Source of the DNA: Hyphomicrobiales bacterium
GTDB taxonomy: Bacteria > Pseudomonadota > Alphaproteobacteria > Rhizobiales > Xanthobacteraceae
Direction: 5' to 3'
DNA: 44,820 nt
NCBI GenBank assembly: GCA_019075925.1
Contig: JAGXAC010000005.1
Coordinates: 1-44,820, forward strand
A model generated the notes under the pieces. The model did not search any database and was not told the DNA's origin. It worked only from the letters and a program-made list of their open reading frames with translations. Each line of letters begins with the position of its first letter. The first letter of the stretch is position 1. Shown one piece after another: positions 37,147 through 44,820 of this stretch. The translations under genes were made by a program, and so were the position numbers.

Positions 37147-38667
37147 ATGATGAGCCGTGTCACAGCAGTACCCGGACGTCTCGGTGACGGTCCGCCGCTC
37201 GCCGTCGTCGATATCGGCTCAAATTCCGTGCGGCTTGTGGTCTATGAAGGACTTTCACGCAGCCCGACCGCGCTGTTCAACGAGAAGGTGCTGTGCGGTC
37301 TTGGTCGCGAGGTGCAGACCACCGGCCTGCTCGCGGCAGACGCGGTCGAGCAGGCGCTATCTTCGCTCAAGCGCTATCGGGCGCTATGCACGACCGTCGG
37401 CGTCCAGAAGGTTCTGGCGATTGCAACTGCCGCCTGCCGTGACGCCAAGAACGGGCGTGCCTTCATCAGTCTCGCAGAACGGATCATTCAGGCAAAAATC
37501 GAGATGCTCTCCGGCCCGCGGGAGGCGGAATTGACCGCGCTCGGTGTGATCTCGGCCATGCATCAGGCCGACGGCGTGGTCGGCGACCTTGGCGGCGGCT
37601 CGCTCGAACTCGTTGACGTCCATGGCACCCGAGCCGGGCGCGGCCTGACCCGGCCGCTCGGCGGCCTGGCGCTCGTGGACATTTCCTCCAAGTCGCTCAA
37701 GAAAGCCGAAAAATACGTGAAGAAAACGCTCGGCGCTTTGCCGATGCTCAAGGGATGCAAGGATCGCACGTTTTACGCGGTCGGCGGCACTTGGCGGGCA
37801 TTGGCACGGCTGCACATGTGGCAGACCGGCTATCCGCTGCATGTCATGCACGGCTACACGATTCCCGCCGACGAAGCACTGGAATTTTCCCGTTTGGTGC
37901 ATCGGGTCGATGTCGACACGATGTCCAACATCGAAGTGGTGAACAATGCCCGTCGTCCGCTGCTGCCCTACGCCGCGCTCGTCCTTGAGCACGTGCTGCG
38001 GGTCGGCAAGCCGCGGCAGGTGACCTTTTCAGCGCTCGGCGTTCGCGAAGGGTTGTTATATTCACTGCTCAAGAAAAAAGAGAAAAGGAAAGACGCTCTC
38101 ATCGAAGCGGCGCGCGATTTCAACTATTTGCGCTCCCGCTCGCCGCGCCACGGCGAAGAATTGATCGACTGGACCGATCGTTTCATGGCGTCGTCCGGTC
38201 TCGATGAAACCGCCGAGGAGCGCAGGCTTCGCCATGCGGCGTGTCTGTTGGCCGATATCGGCTGGCGGGCGCATCCGGATTACCGGGGCGAACAGTCGCT
38301 CAATATCATCGCCTATGGCGGCTTTACCGCTATCGATCATCCGGGCCGCGCCTATCTGGCGCTGGCCGTGTTTTATCGTCATGTCGGATTGGTGGTCGAC
38401 GACGAGTTGTCGCCGCGGCTGCGCGAGCTCGCTTCGACGCGCATGATCGATCGCGCGCGCGTGCATGGCGCCGCCATGCGACTGGCTTACGTCATTTCGG
38501 CGGCGATGCCCGGCGTGCTGCCGAAAACACGGCTCGGCGTCGAGCGGCACCGGCTCGCGCTGCGGCTTCCCGGCGAATTCGCGGCGCTGGGTGGAGATCG
38601 TGTGCTCAACCGGCTACGGGCGCTCTCCCGCCTGATCGGCCGCGAGCCGGTGATGTTGTTGGGTTAG
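37147..38667 (+). CDS. ppx: Exopolyphosphatase, Ppx/GppA family
   Basis: 506 residues; ATG codons at 37147 and 37150 are both possible starts. It belongs to the actin-like ATPase superfamily: LAVVDIGSNSVRLVVYE is the first phosphate loop, ATAACRDAKNG and SGPREAELTALGVI follow, and GVVGDLGGGSLELVDV is the second loop. The C-terminal half is the helical HD-like part (RHAACLLADIGWRAHPDYRG). It removes phosphate from the end of polyphosphate and, in GppA-like members, from pppGpp. Sequence alone does not separate the two activities. Downstream of ppk in the same direction. Confidence 0.95.
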   Translation: MMSRVTAVPGRLGDGPPLAVVDIGSNSVRLVVYEGLSRSPTALFNEKVLCGLGREVQTTGLLAADAVEQALSSLKRYRALCTTVGVQKVLAIATAACRDAKNGRAFISLAERIIQAKIEMLSGPREAELTALGVISAMHQADGVVGDLGGGSLELVDVHGTRAGRGLTRPLGGLALVDISSKSLKKAEKYVKKTLGALPMLKGCKDRTFYAVGGTWRALARLHMWQTGYPLHVMHGYTIPADEALEFSRLVHRVDVDTMSNIEVVNNARRPLLPYAALVLEHVLRVGKPRQVTFSALGVREGLLYSLLKKKEKRKDALIEAARDFNYLRSRSPRHGEELIDWTDRFMASSGLDETAEERRLRHAACLLADIGWRAHPDYRGEQSLNIIAYGGFTAIDHPGRAYLALAVFYRHVGLVVDDELSPRLRELASTRMIDRARVHGAAMRLAYVISAAMPGVLPKTRLGVERHRLALRLPGEFAALGGDRVLNRLRALSRLIGREPVMLLG

Positions 38668-38756
38668 ACGTCTCGCGCGCGGGCGCGTTGCCTAACCTGC
38701 AATGTTCGGGTTGAATGGCGTGCTCGCCGTCGGCGGTACCCCAGGGGAGGGGATCC

Positions 38757-39149
38757 ATGGAAAATCTCAAGCGGTTTTTTGCGGTCATTGCAGTCATTTC
38801 CGTTCTGAATGGTATTGGGCTTCTGCTTACCCCGAATGCCGTGCTGGTGACCTACGGTATTCCGCCCGGTCCCGGTGCCGTCCTGGGCTTCCGGTTACTG
38901 GGCCTGACGTTGATCGAATTCGGACTCATCAACTGGTTCGTCAGGGCCTCGAACGACTGGACGGCACTGCGCGGCCTGTTGATTGGCGGTGCGGTCGGCT
39001 ACGTCCTTGGCTTCCTGGTTTCGCTTTGGGCGACATTGAGCCATCTCATGAATCCGGCCGGCTGGGTCCTGGTGCTGACCTATGCCATTCTGCTGCTCGG
39101 ATATCTTTACTCGCTGTGGTCCGGCACGAAAAAATTCGCCGGCACCTAG
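38757..39149 (+). CDS. Small four-helix membrane protein of unknown function
   Basis: 130 residues from ATG 38757, preceded by AGGGGAGG at six bases. Four hydrophobic segments are visible: LKRFFAVIAVISVLNGIGLL, the stretch around GPGAVLGFRLLGLTLIEFGL, ALRGLLIGGAVGYVLGFLVS, and WVLVLTYAILLLGYLYSLW. The charged ends are short. No family recognised with confidence. It is convergent with rnd (30 bases apart) and 89 bases after ppx, but with its own strong ribosome-binding site, so whether it belongs to the polyphosphate operon is open. Confidence 0.8.
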   Translation: MENLKRFFAVIAVISVLNGIGLLLTPNAVLVTYGIPPGPGAVLGFRLLGLTLIEFGLINWFVRASNDWTALRGLLIGGAVGYVLGFLVSLWATLSHLMNPAGWVLVLTYAILLLGYLYSLWSGTKKFAGT

Positions 39150-39178
39150 GCTGTGGCTCGCGCCTGAGAGTGAAACGA

Positions 39179-40357
39179 TCAACCGCGCTCGACGGCGGCG
39201 ACCCTGCCTTTTTCAAGGGCGAGCGCCAGGTGACCGTGCTTGAGCGCGAGCGCTTTTTCGCCGAATAGCTCACGCCGCCACCCGTGCAGCGCCGGCACGT
39301 CGGCTCGGTCATCGGCGGCGATGCGCTCCAGATCGTCGACGGTCGCAATGACCTTGGCGGCGACATGATGCTGTTCTGAAATCATCCGCAGCAGCACCTT
39401 GAGTAATTCGACCGTCGCTGTGCCGTTGGCGGAAATCGGTACCCGCGCGATATGCGGCAGCGTTTTCATATCGCGCTCAAGCCCGCGGACTACAGCCGCG
39501 ACAATAGCTTCGCCCCAACGCGAGCGTTCGAAACCCTTCGGCAACGACCGCAAATGCTTCAGCCGGTCGGTGGTTGTCGGCGCCTGCACCGCGACGTCGA
39601 CCAGGACTTCGTCCTTGACCACCCTGGAGCGCGGTACGTCGCGCGTCTGCGCCTCGCGCTCGCGCCAGGCGGCGACTTCGATCAGCACGGCAAGTTCTTT
39701 CGGCTTGCGCACGCGGGCCTTCAGCCGCCGCCAAGCGTTTTCCGGATCCATCCGGTAGGTGTCAGCCGACGTCAGCACGCTCATTTCTTCTTGCACCCAG
39801 TCGGCGCGTCCGCGTCGTCCGAGGTCGTCGACCAGCGCCAGATAGACGTCGCGCAAATGCGTCACGTCGGACACCGCATAGGTCAGTTGCGCCGCAGACA
39901 ACGGCCGATGTGTCCAGTCGGTGAAACGGTGGGATTTGTCGAGTGCGTCGCCGGTGATGCGTTGAACGAGCTGATCGTAGGAAATGGAATCGCCGTAGCC
40001 GAGCACCATGGCGGCGACCTGGGTATCGAAAATCGGATGCGGGATAAGTTCGGCGAGATGCCAGACGATTTCGATGTCTTGCCGCGCGGCATGAAACACC
40101 TTCATGACTTTTTCGTCCGCCATTAGCGTGAAGAAGGGCGCCAGATCGATGCCGGGAGCGAGCGCATCGATCACGACCGCTTCATCGGTCGATGCCATCT
40201 GCGCAACGCAGAGCAGCGGATAATACGTGGTTTCGCGCAAGAACTCGGTGTCGACGGTGACGAAGGGGTGCGACGCCATGCGCCGGCAGACGGCAGCGAG
40301 CTCCGACGTCGTGACAATTGGTGCTATCGCGGCTTTGGCAGCGGAATCGAACATCAT
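39179..40357 (-). CDS. rnd: Ribonuclease D
   Basis: 392 residues. It is a 3'-5' exonuclease of the DEDD family that trims tRNA and other small RNA 3' ends. Catalytic residues are visible as Asp36 and Glu38 in [11 protein letters not shown], Asp94 in [12 protein letters not shown], and Tyr160/Asp164 in [11 protein letters not shown]. An HRDC domain follows around residues 212-290 ([27 protein letters not shown] in outline). The C-terminal 90 residues form the second HRDC-like region. Start MMFDSA has no clear ribosome-binding site. Confidence 0.95.
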   Translation of the reverse strand: MMFDSAAKAAIAPIVTTSELAAVCRRMASHPFVTVDTEFLRETTYYPLLCVAQMASTDEAVVIDALAPGIDLAPFFTLMADEKVMKVFHAARQDIEIVWHLAELIPHPIFDTQVAAMVLGYGDSISYDQLVQRITGDALDKSHRFTDWTHRPLSAAQLTYAVSDVTHLRDVYLALVDDLGRRGRADWVQEEMSVLTSADTYRMDPENAWRRLKARVRKPKELAVLIEVAAWREREAQTRDVPRSRVVKDEVLVDVAVQAPTTTDRLKHLRSLPKGFERSRWGEAIVAAVVRGLERDMKTLPHIARVPISANGTATVELLKVLLRMISEQHHVAAKVIATVDDLERIAADDRADVPALHGWRRELFGEKALALKHGHLALALEKGRVAAVERG

Positions 40358-40423
40358 TTGAGCCGGTAGTTTGGTGCAGGGGCAATGCGGCTGGCAAGGG
40401 CCGTGGTAGCCGCCGCCGCGCCG

Positions 40424-42079
40424 CTAAACGACCGCTTTCATCTGGATGAATTCCCACGGGCTCGGCATGGCGCCTACCGGCACCTCGATGACGGTGGGGC
40501 CGTCGCGATGCGCGAAAGCGCGCCGCAACGCCGCGCGTAGCTCCGCCGGCCCGCTGGCGCGCATGGCTTCGGCGCCAAAACTTCTGGCGAAGAGCACGAA
40601 ATCGGGGTTGGCAAGGTCGCTCCCGATCAGCCGGTTGCCGAAGATCTCCTGCTGGATGCGCCGCACATTGCCGAACGCACCGTCGTTGAAGACCACGGTG
40701 ACAAGCGGAATGCGGTGGAGCATGGCGGTCGCAAGCTCGTTTGCGGTAAACATGAACCCGCCGTCCCCCGATATCGCCACCACCGGCACGTCGGGCCGGG
40801 CATTTTGCACTCCGAGTGCGGTGGCAAAACCCCAGCCGAGATTGTCCTGATAGCCGGGAGAAAGAAAGGTGCGCGGTTTATAGACGGGAAACGCCAGGCG
40901 CGCCGCGAAGCCGAGTTGGGTCACTTCATCGACAAAAATGCCGTCCTCCGGAAGTTCTGCACGTATCGCTTCGAGGAAAGCGATCTGTGGTGCGAGCTTG
41001 TCGAGCCGGCCCCGCCATTTCGCCTGTCGCTCCTGCATTTCGGCACGGCGAGACCGCCGCTTGTCGTTGTGCGTCGGCAATTGCTTCAGTAGTTCCTGCA
41101 AAATCGGTTTGGCGTCGCCGGTCAGTGCGACCCTAGGCTTGCGCCGGCGATTGTGCTCGGTGCGATCGGCGTCGATGCGGATGACGATATGATGGCGGCG
41201 GACGCCCCATTGCTCATATTGCATCAACAGCCGGGTGCCGACGCCGAGCACGACGTCGGCTTCGCCCCATAGCTCATGGCCGAGCGGCAGCGTCACGCTC
41301 AGCGGGTCGCGGCTGTCCAGCACGCCGCGCCCGCGCCGATAGCCGAGCACCGGCGCTTGCAGCACGGCCGACAGGGCGGTGACTTCGGCGGCGGCATCCT
41401 GCGCGCCGCCGCCGCAGATAATCAGCGGACGCTTTGCGGCGCCAAGCAGCTTGGCGGCGCGGCGGACCGCCTCGGTATCGATCTTCATCGCGGGCGGCGG
41501 CAGCGGCGCTTGCAGCATCATCGGCGCGGATTTTCCCCACACGTCCACGGCACACTCGATCGCGGCGGGTCCGGGCCGGCCGGTGTGCATCGACCGCAGC
41601 GCCAGCGCGGTGGCGCGGGACGCTTGTTGCGGCTTGCGGATCATTTGCGCATGATCGACGAGCCGTTTGATGATGCCTTGCTGGTCGCGGACTTCGTGCA
41701 GATGGCCGAACCCGCGGCCGACATCGGCATCGGGAATCTGGCCGACCAGCGCCAGCACCGGCGCGTTCATCGAATAAGCGGTGAGCAGCGCCGCCGCCGA
41801 ATTGAGAAGCCCCGGCCCAGGCACTACCGCGTAAGCCTGCGGCTTGCCGGTCGCCAGCGCCGCGCCGAGCGCCATGTAAGCGGCGCCCTGTTCGTGGCGC
41901 GTGTGCACCGTGCGCAGACGGTCGGAGACCCTGAACAGTGCGTCGAACAGGTGGTCGTTCTGATACCCCGGCAGTGCGTAGATCGTATCGAGGCCGTGCC
42001 CGATAAGCGTCGCGACCACCGCTTCGGCGGCCGTCATCGGCGTAGCCGAGGGCCTGTTCGAAGTCTTCTTTTTCTTCAT
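40424..42079 (-). CDS. Thiamine diphosphate-dependent enzyme, acetolactate-synthase-like
   Basis: 551 residues from ATG 42079 after rejecting a 41-codon upstream extension. The POX/ALS domain order is seen: N-terminal pyrimidine domain with the activating Glu63 (HTRHEQGAAYMA) and VVPGPGLLNSAAALLTAYSM, the central domain, and the pyrophosphate domain with GDGGFMFTANELATAM and NDGAFGN (GDG...N motif). A Lys-rich start MKKKKTSNRP is unusual. It may be an acetolactate synthase-like decarboxylase, but the substrate cannot be read from the sequence, and no small regulatory subunit or other valine genes are adjacent. It lies between rnd and the divergent aspS. Confidence 0.92.
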   Translation of the reverse strand: MKKKKTSNRPSATPMTAAEAVVATLIGHGLDTIYALPGYQNDHLFDALFRVSDRLRTVHTRHEQGAAYMALGAALATGKPQAYAVVPGPGLLNSAAALLTAYSMNAPVLALVGQIPDADVGRGFGHLHEVRDQQGIIKRLVDHAQMIRKPQQASRATALALRSMHTGRPGPAAIECAVDVWGKSAPMMLQAPLPPPAMKIDTEAVRRAAKLLGAAKRPLIICGGGAQDAAAEVTALSAVLQAPVLGYRRGRGVLDSRDPLSVTLPLGHELWGEADVVLGVGTRLLMQYEQWGVRRHHIVIRIDADRTEHNRRRKPRVALTGDAKPILQELLKQLPTHNDKRRSRRAEMQERQAKWRGRLDKLAPQIAFLEAIRAELPEDGIFVDEVTQLGFAARLAFPVYKPRTFLSPGYQDNLGWGFATALGVQNARPDVPVVAISGDGGFMFTANELATAMLHRIPLVTVVFNDGAFGNVRRIQQEIFGNRLIGSDLANPDFVLFARSFGAEAMRASGPAELRAALRRAFAHRDGPTVIEVPVGAMPSPWEFIQMKAVV

Positions 42080-42235
42080 ATCCGGTATACGCAGTTCCTG
42101 TGTCGGGAAGTGTGCAGGTCGGCAGGCGTCCTGTCGAGACTTTCCCCCGCCGCGCCCGCAGCGGCTTGACAAGTGGGCGCCGCCGATGTGCTTGTGCCCC
42201 ACCTTTCACTCCTGTTTCAGTCGGGCGAATTGAGC

Positions 42236-44041
42236 ATGCATCGCTACCGCAGCCATAAATGCGGCGAACTTCGAGCAACCGATATCGGCAGCGAGGTCCG
42301 CCTCTCCGGCTGGTGCCATCGTATCCGTGACCACGGCGGCGTGCTGTTCATCGATCTGCGCGACCATTACGGCCTGACCCAGATGGTGGCCGATCCGGAC
42401 AGTCCCGCTTTCAAGGTCGCGGAAACGCTGCGTTCCGAGTGGGTGGTGCGCGTCGACGGCAAGGTGCGCAGCCGGCCCGAGGGCACCGAAAATCCGGAAC
42501 TGCCGACCGGCGCTGTCGAGGTTTACGTCAGCGAGATCGAGGTACTGGGCCGGGCCGCCGAGTTGCCGCTGCCGGTGTTTGGCGACGCCGACTATCCCGA
42601 AGACATCAGGCTGCGTTACCGCTTCCTCGATCTGCGCCGCGAGCATTTGCACAACAACATCATCAAGCGCGGCCTGATTATCGATTCGCTGCGCCGGCGC
42701 ATGAAGGAGCAGGGCTTCTTCGAATTCCAGACGCCGATCCTCACCGCGTCGTCGCCGGAGGGCGCGCGCGACTATCTGGTGCCGTCGCGACTGCATCCGG
42801 GAAAATTCTACGCGCTGCCGCAGGCGCCGCAGCAGTTCAAGCAGTTGATCATGGTGTCCGGCTTCGACCGCTACTTCCAGATTGCGCCCTGCTTTCGCGA
42901 CGAGGACGCGCGTGCCGACCGCTCGCCCGGCGAATTTTATCAGCTCGATCTGGAGATGAGCTTCGTCACCCAGGACGACGTGTTCGACGCGGTCGAGCCG
43001 GTGATCCGCGGCGTATTCGAGGAATTCGGCGACGGCAAAAAGGTCACGCCGAAATTCCCGCGCATTCCGTATGGCGAGGCGATCGGCAAATACGGCACCG
43101 ACAAGCCCGATCTGCGCAATCCGATCGAAATGCAAGACGTCTCGGATATTTTTCGCGGCTCGGGTTTCAAGATTTTCGCCCGCATCCTTGAGAGCAATGC
43201 GAAAGGCGCGGTCTGGGCGATCCCCGCGCCGAAAGGCGGTTCGCGCGCATTCTGCGATCGGATGAATTCGTGGGCCCAAGGCGAGGGCCAACCGGGGCTC
43301 GGCTATATCTTCTTCGCGCTCGACAACGGCGCCACGGTCGGCCGCGGGCCGGTCGCCAACAATCTTGGAGCGGAGCGAACGGAAAAATTGCGGGCGCAAC
43401 TCGGGCTTGCCGACGGTGACGCGGTGTTCTTCGTCGCCGGCGATCCGCAGGCGTTTTACAAATTCGCGGGCGCCGCGCGAAGCAAGATCGGTGAAGAGTT
43501 GGATCTGATCGACAAGGACCGCTTCGATCTGTGCTGGATCGTCGATTTTCCGATGTACGAATGGAACGAGGAGGAGAAGAAGATCGATTTCTCGCACAAT
43601 CCGTTCTCGATGCCGAATCTGCCGGCCGACGAGTTCCTGGCGCTTGATTCGGATGACCGCGACAGGATTCTCGCGCTGAAAGCCATCCAGTACGACATCG
43701 TTTGCAACGGCGTGGAACTGTCGTCCGGAGCGATCCGCAATCATCGGCCCGACGTGATGAAGAAGGCCTTCGCCATCGCCGGCTACGACGAGAGCGTGCT
43801 GGAGCAGAAATTCGGCGGCATGCTGCACGCGTTGTCGCTCGGGGCGCCGCCGCACGGCGGCATCGCGCCCGGCATCGACCGCATCGTCATGCTGCTGTGC
43901 GGCGAAGACAATCTGCGCGAAGTGGTGCTTTTCCCGATGAACCAGCGGGCGGAAGATCTGATGATGGGGGCGCCTTCGGAGGCGACCGCCAAGCAACTGC
44001 GCGAGCTGCACATCCGCGTCGTCACTTCCGGACCGGGATAG
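42236..44041 (+). CDS. aspS: Aspartate-tRNA ligase
   Basis: 601 residues from ATG 42236. Class II synthetase with an N-terminal OB-fold anticodon domain ([33 protein letters not shown]). The catalytic core has motif 1 ([24 protein letters not shown]), motif 2 ([30 protein letters not shown]) and motif 3 ([14 protein letters not shown]). A bacterial GAD insertion lies near the middle. It charges tRNA-Asp; whether it also charges tRNA-Asn for transamidation was not decided. It is divergent from the thiamine-diphosphate enzyme gene and convergent with the next gene, 13 bases apart. Confidence 0.98.
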   Translation: MHRYRSHKCGELRATDIGSEVRLSGWCHRIRDHGGVLFIDLRDHYGLTQMVADPDSPAFKVAETLRSEWVVRVDGKVRSRPEGTENPELPTGAVEVYVSEIEVLGRAAELPLPVFGDADYPEDIRLRYRFLDLRREHLHNNIIKRGLIIDSLRRRMKEQGFFEFQTPILTASSPEGARDYLVPSRLHPGKFYALPQAPQQFKQLIMVSGFDRYFQIAPCFRDEDARADRSPGEFYQLDLEMSFVTQDDVFDAVEPVIRGVFEEFGDGKKVTPKFPRIPYGEAIGKYGTDKPDLRNPIEMQDVSDIFRGSGFKIFARILESNAKGAVWAIPAPKGGSRAFCDRMNSWAQGEGQPGLGYIFFALDNGATVGRGPVANNLGAERTEKLRAQLGLADGDAVFFVAGDPQAFYKFAGAARSKIGEELDLIDKDRFDLCWIVDFPMYEWNEEEKKIDFSHNPFSMPNLPADEFLALDSDDRDRILALKAIQYDIVCNGVELSSGAIRNHRPDVMKKAFAIAGYDESVLEQKFGGMLHALSLGAPPHGGIAPGIDRIVMLLCGEDNLREVVLFPMNQRAEDLMMGAPSEATAKQLRELHIRVVTSGPG

Positions 44042-44054
44042 CGCAATGCTTTTT

Positions 44055-44540
44055 TCATTCGGCGGCAAGCCTCTCGGGCTCTTCGCACAGCGCGGCGACC
44101 GCCGCCTCATATTCCGCCTGCATGCGCTTTCGCCGCATGAGCCGCAGGATCAACCGAAGCTCGCACAATACGTCCAACGAAAACCGTGTGCCGCCGCCAA
44201 ACGCGCAGGCGATCTGAAAGGCTTTGCGTTCGTCCCACCACCGCCGCTCGATGGTGACGATCGCTTCGTTCAGCTCTCGTCCGGCCAACACGGTCGCGCG
44301 GGCGCCAAAACGCGCCCGCAGGGCAGGATGACCGGAAGGAAGCCGCAGCAAACGCTCGACCCGGACCTTGAAGCTGTTGACAGCCGCCGCATCGTCAAAT
44401 GCCGTCTCGATTTCGGCGAGCGCGACCGCTATCGCCGTCATGCCGCCGGCGCGAGCGGCGGCCGCGGCGCGGCGAATGCGGGCAGTCTCGCGCGCATGGC
44501 GCGGTGAACACGCGTCGAGGCGCGTCTCGGCGGAGGGCAT
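44055..44540 (-). CDS. Hypothetical protein, Ala/Arg-rich
   Basis: 161 residues, or 128 if started at the later ATG (44441). There is no ribosome-binding site at either. It has no signal peptide or membrane segment. A middle part reads SFKVRVERLLRLPSGHPALRARF, then ATVLAGRELNEAIVTIERRWWDERKAFQIACAFGGG, then a helical Arg-rich end (LCELRLILRLMRRKRMQAEYEAAVAAL). No family recognised. The length of open frame and its tidy convergence with aspS support a real gene. Confidence 0.65.
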   Translation of the reverse strand: MPSAETRLDACSPRHARETARIRRAAAAARAGGMTAIAVALAEIETAFDDAAAVNSFKVRVERLLRLPSGHPALRARFGARATVLAGRELNEAIVTIERRWWDERKAFQIACAFGGGTRFSLDVLCELRLILRLMRRKRMQAEYEAAVAALCEEPERLAAE

Positions 44541-44757
44541 CGGCAGCGGCTTTTGTCGTGCTTTCGGCGCATCCCGGCATTCGGGGCGGCGCGCGCGGAC
44601 TGTAACTCAAAAAGGGACAACGGGTCAAGGCCGCGACACTATATCGGGGACGCAGCGCGACGGCTCGGTGACCGGGAGCGACTCGGGGTCGGCGGCGGAT
44701 TTGGCCGTTAGCGCCGTCGCTTCGGCGCTGTCATCGGTCGGAAATGCGGGTGCCGGC

Positions 44758-44820
44758 TCAGATCAGTTTCAGGCAGCAGAGAACCTTGCCGACGATCTCA
44801 AGCTCGTTGAGCGAGATTTC
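44758..44820 (-). CDS. C-terminal end of an unidentified gene (cut by right edge)
   Basis: Reading the minus strand from the window edge gives EISLNELEIVGKVLCCLKLI then TGA at 44760-44758. The sequence looks like the closing strand of a small regulator or peptidase, perhaps an S24/LexA-like repressor, but 20 residues are too few to be sure. The 217 bases between it and the hypothetical gene hold no gene I can support. Confidence 0.45.
   Translation of the reverse strand, partial: EISLNELEIVGKVLCCLKLI

Noticed and set aside
42206-44110. 634-codon open frame on the minus strand across aspS
   Set aside because: It mirrors aspS base by base, its product is Arg/His-rich without motifs, and aspS is certain. 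Long antisense frames are expected at this GC content.

Overview
The window looks like a chromosomal stretch from a GC-rich alphaproteobacterium of the order Hyphomicrobiales (Rhizobiales), probably near Bradyrhizobiaceae/Xanthobacteraceae. The evidence is protein style (UbiA, RsmE, RNase T2, two 'GVNYRF'-ending outer-membrane barrels, HdaA, an OxyR/KatG pair) and gene groupings such as uvrC-pgsA-moaD-moaE, ilvE/marR/ompR-type/envZ-type and purM-purN / CDP-alcohol transferase-hdaA / ppk-ppx / rnd / aspS. Genus is not resolved. I see no tRNA, rRNA, insertion sequence, phage, plasmid or CRISPR signature; most of it is core housekeeping DNA with a few lineage-specific genes.

Layout. 0-5.5 kb: the 5' end of ubiA (minus strand, running off the left edge) behind a small exported protein, then rsmE, a run of small exported proteins of unknown role, a hotdog thioesterase, a secreted RNase T2 and rlmJ. 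5.6-8.2 kb: cold-shock protein, GST-like protein and two outer-membrane barrel proteins. 8.5-12 kb: uvrC, pgsA, moaD, moaE on the plus strand. 12-15.7 kb: an alpha/beta hydrolase, an AhpD-like protein and a large molybdopterin oxidoreductase. 15.8-19.6 kb: ilvE divergent from a MarR regulator, a response regulator and a histidine kinase. 19.7-22.6 kb: a PadR regulator divergent from a CoxE-like VWA protein, then a MetF-type reductase. 22.7-28.2 kb: two large inverted repeats ahead of alaS, an MBL hydrolase, a BamE-like lipoprotein, ndk and a second cold-shock gene. 28.3-31.3 kb: purN/purM, a CDP-alcohol phosphotransferase and hdaA. 31.3-34.6 kb: oxyR divergent from katG. 34.7-44 kb: ppk, ppx, a small membrane protein, rnd, a thiamine-diphosphate enzyme and aspS. 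The right edge holds a hypothetical protein and the last 20 codons of another gene.

How the parts may work together. MoaD and MoaE make the large and catalytic halves of molybdopterin synthase and could supply the cofactor for the oxidoreductase 1.6 kb further on. Ppk and Ppx make and degrade polyphosphate. HdaA converts DnaA-ATP to DnaA-ADP. OxyR and KatG form a peroxide-sensing and detoxifying pair with a dyad operator between them. Three divergent regulator promoters (marR, padR, oxyR) each carry a perfect palindrome that I could place to the base.

The most unusual non-coding structures are the tandem 16-bp-arm inverted repeats between metF and alaS, and an A-B-C-D set of competing stems in the second cold-shock leader. 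I did not find a clearly new multi-gene defence or biosynthetic system. The candidates worth testing are those RNA/DNA elements, the orphan VWA/PadR pair, the molybdopterin oxidoreductase/AhpD-like pair and a ten-codon Trp-Trp reading frame ahead of a kynurenine-formamidase-like hydrolase.
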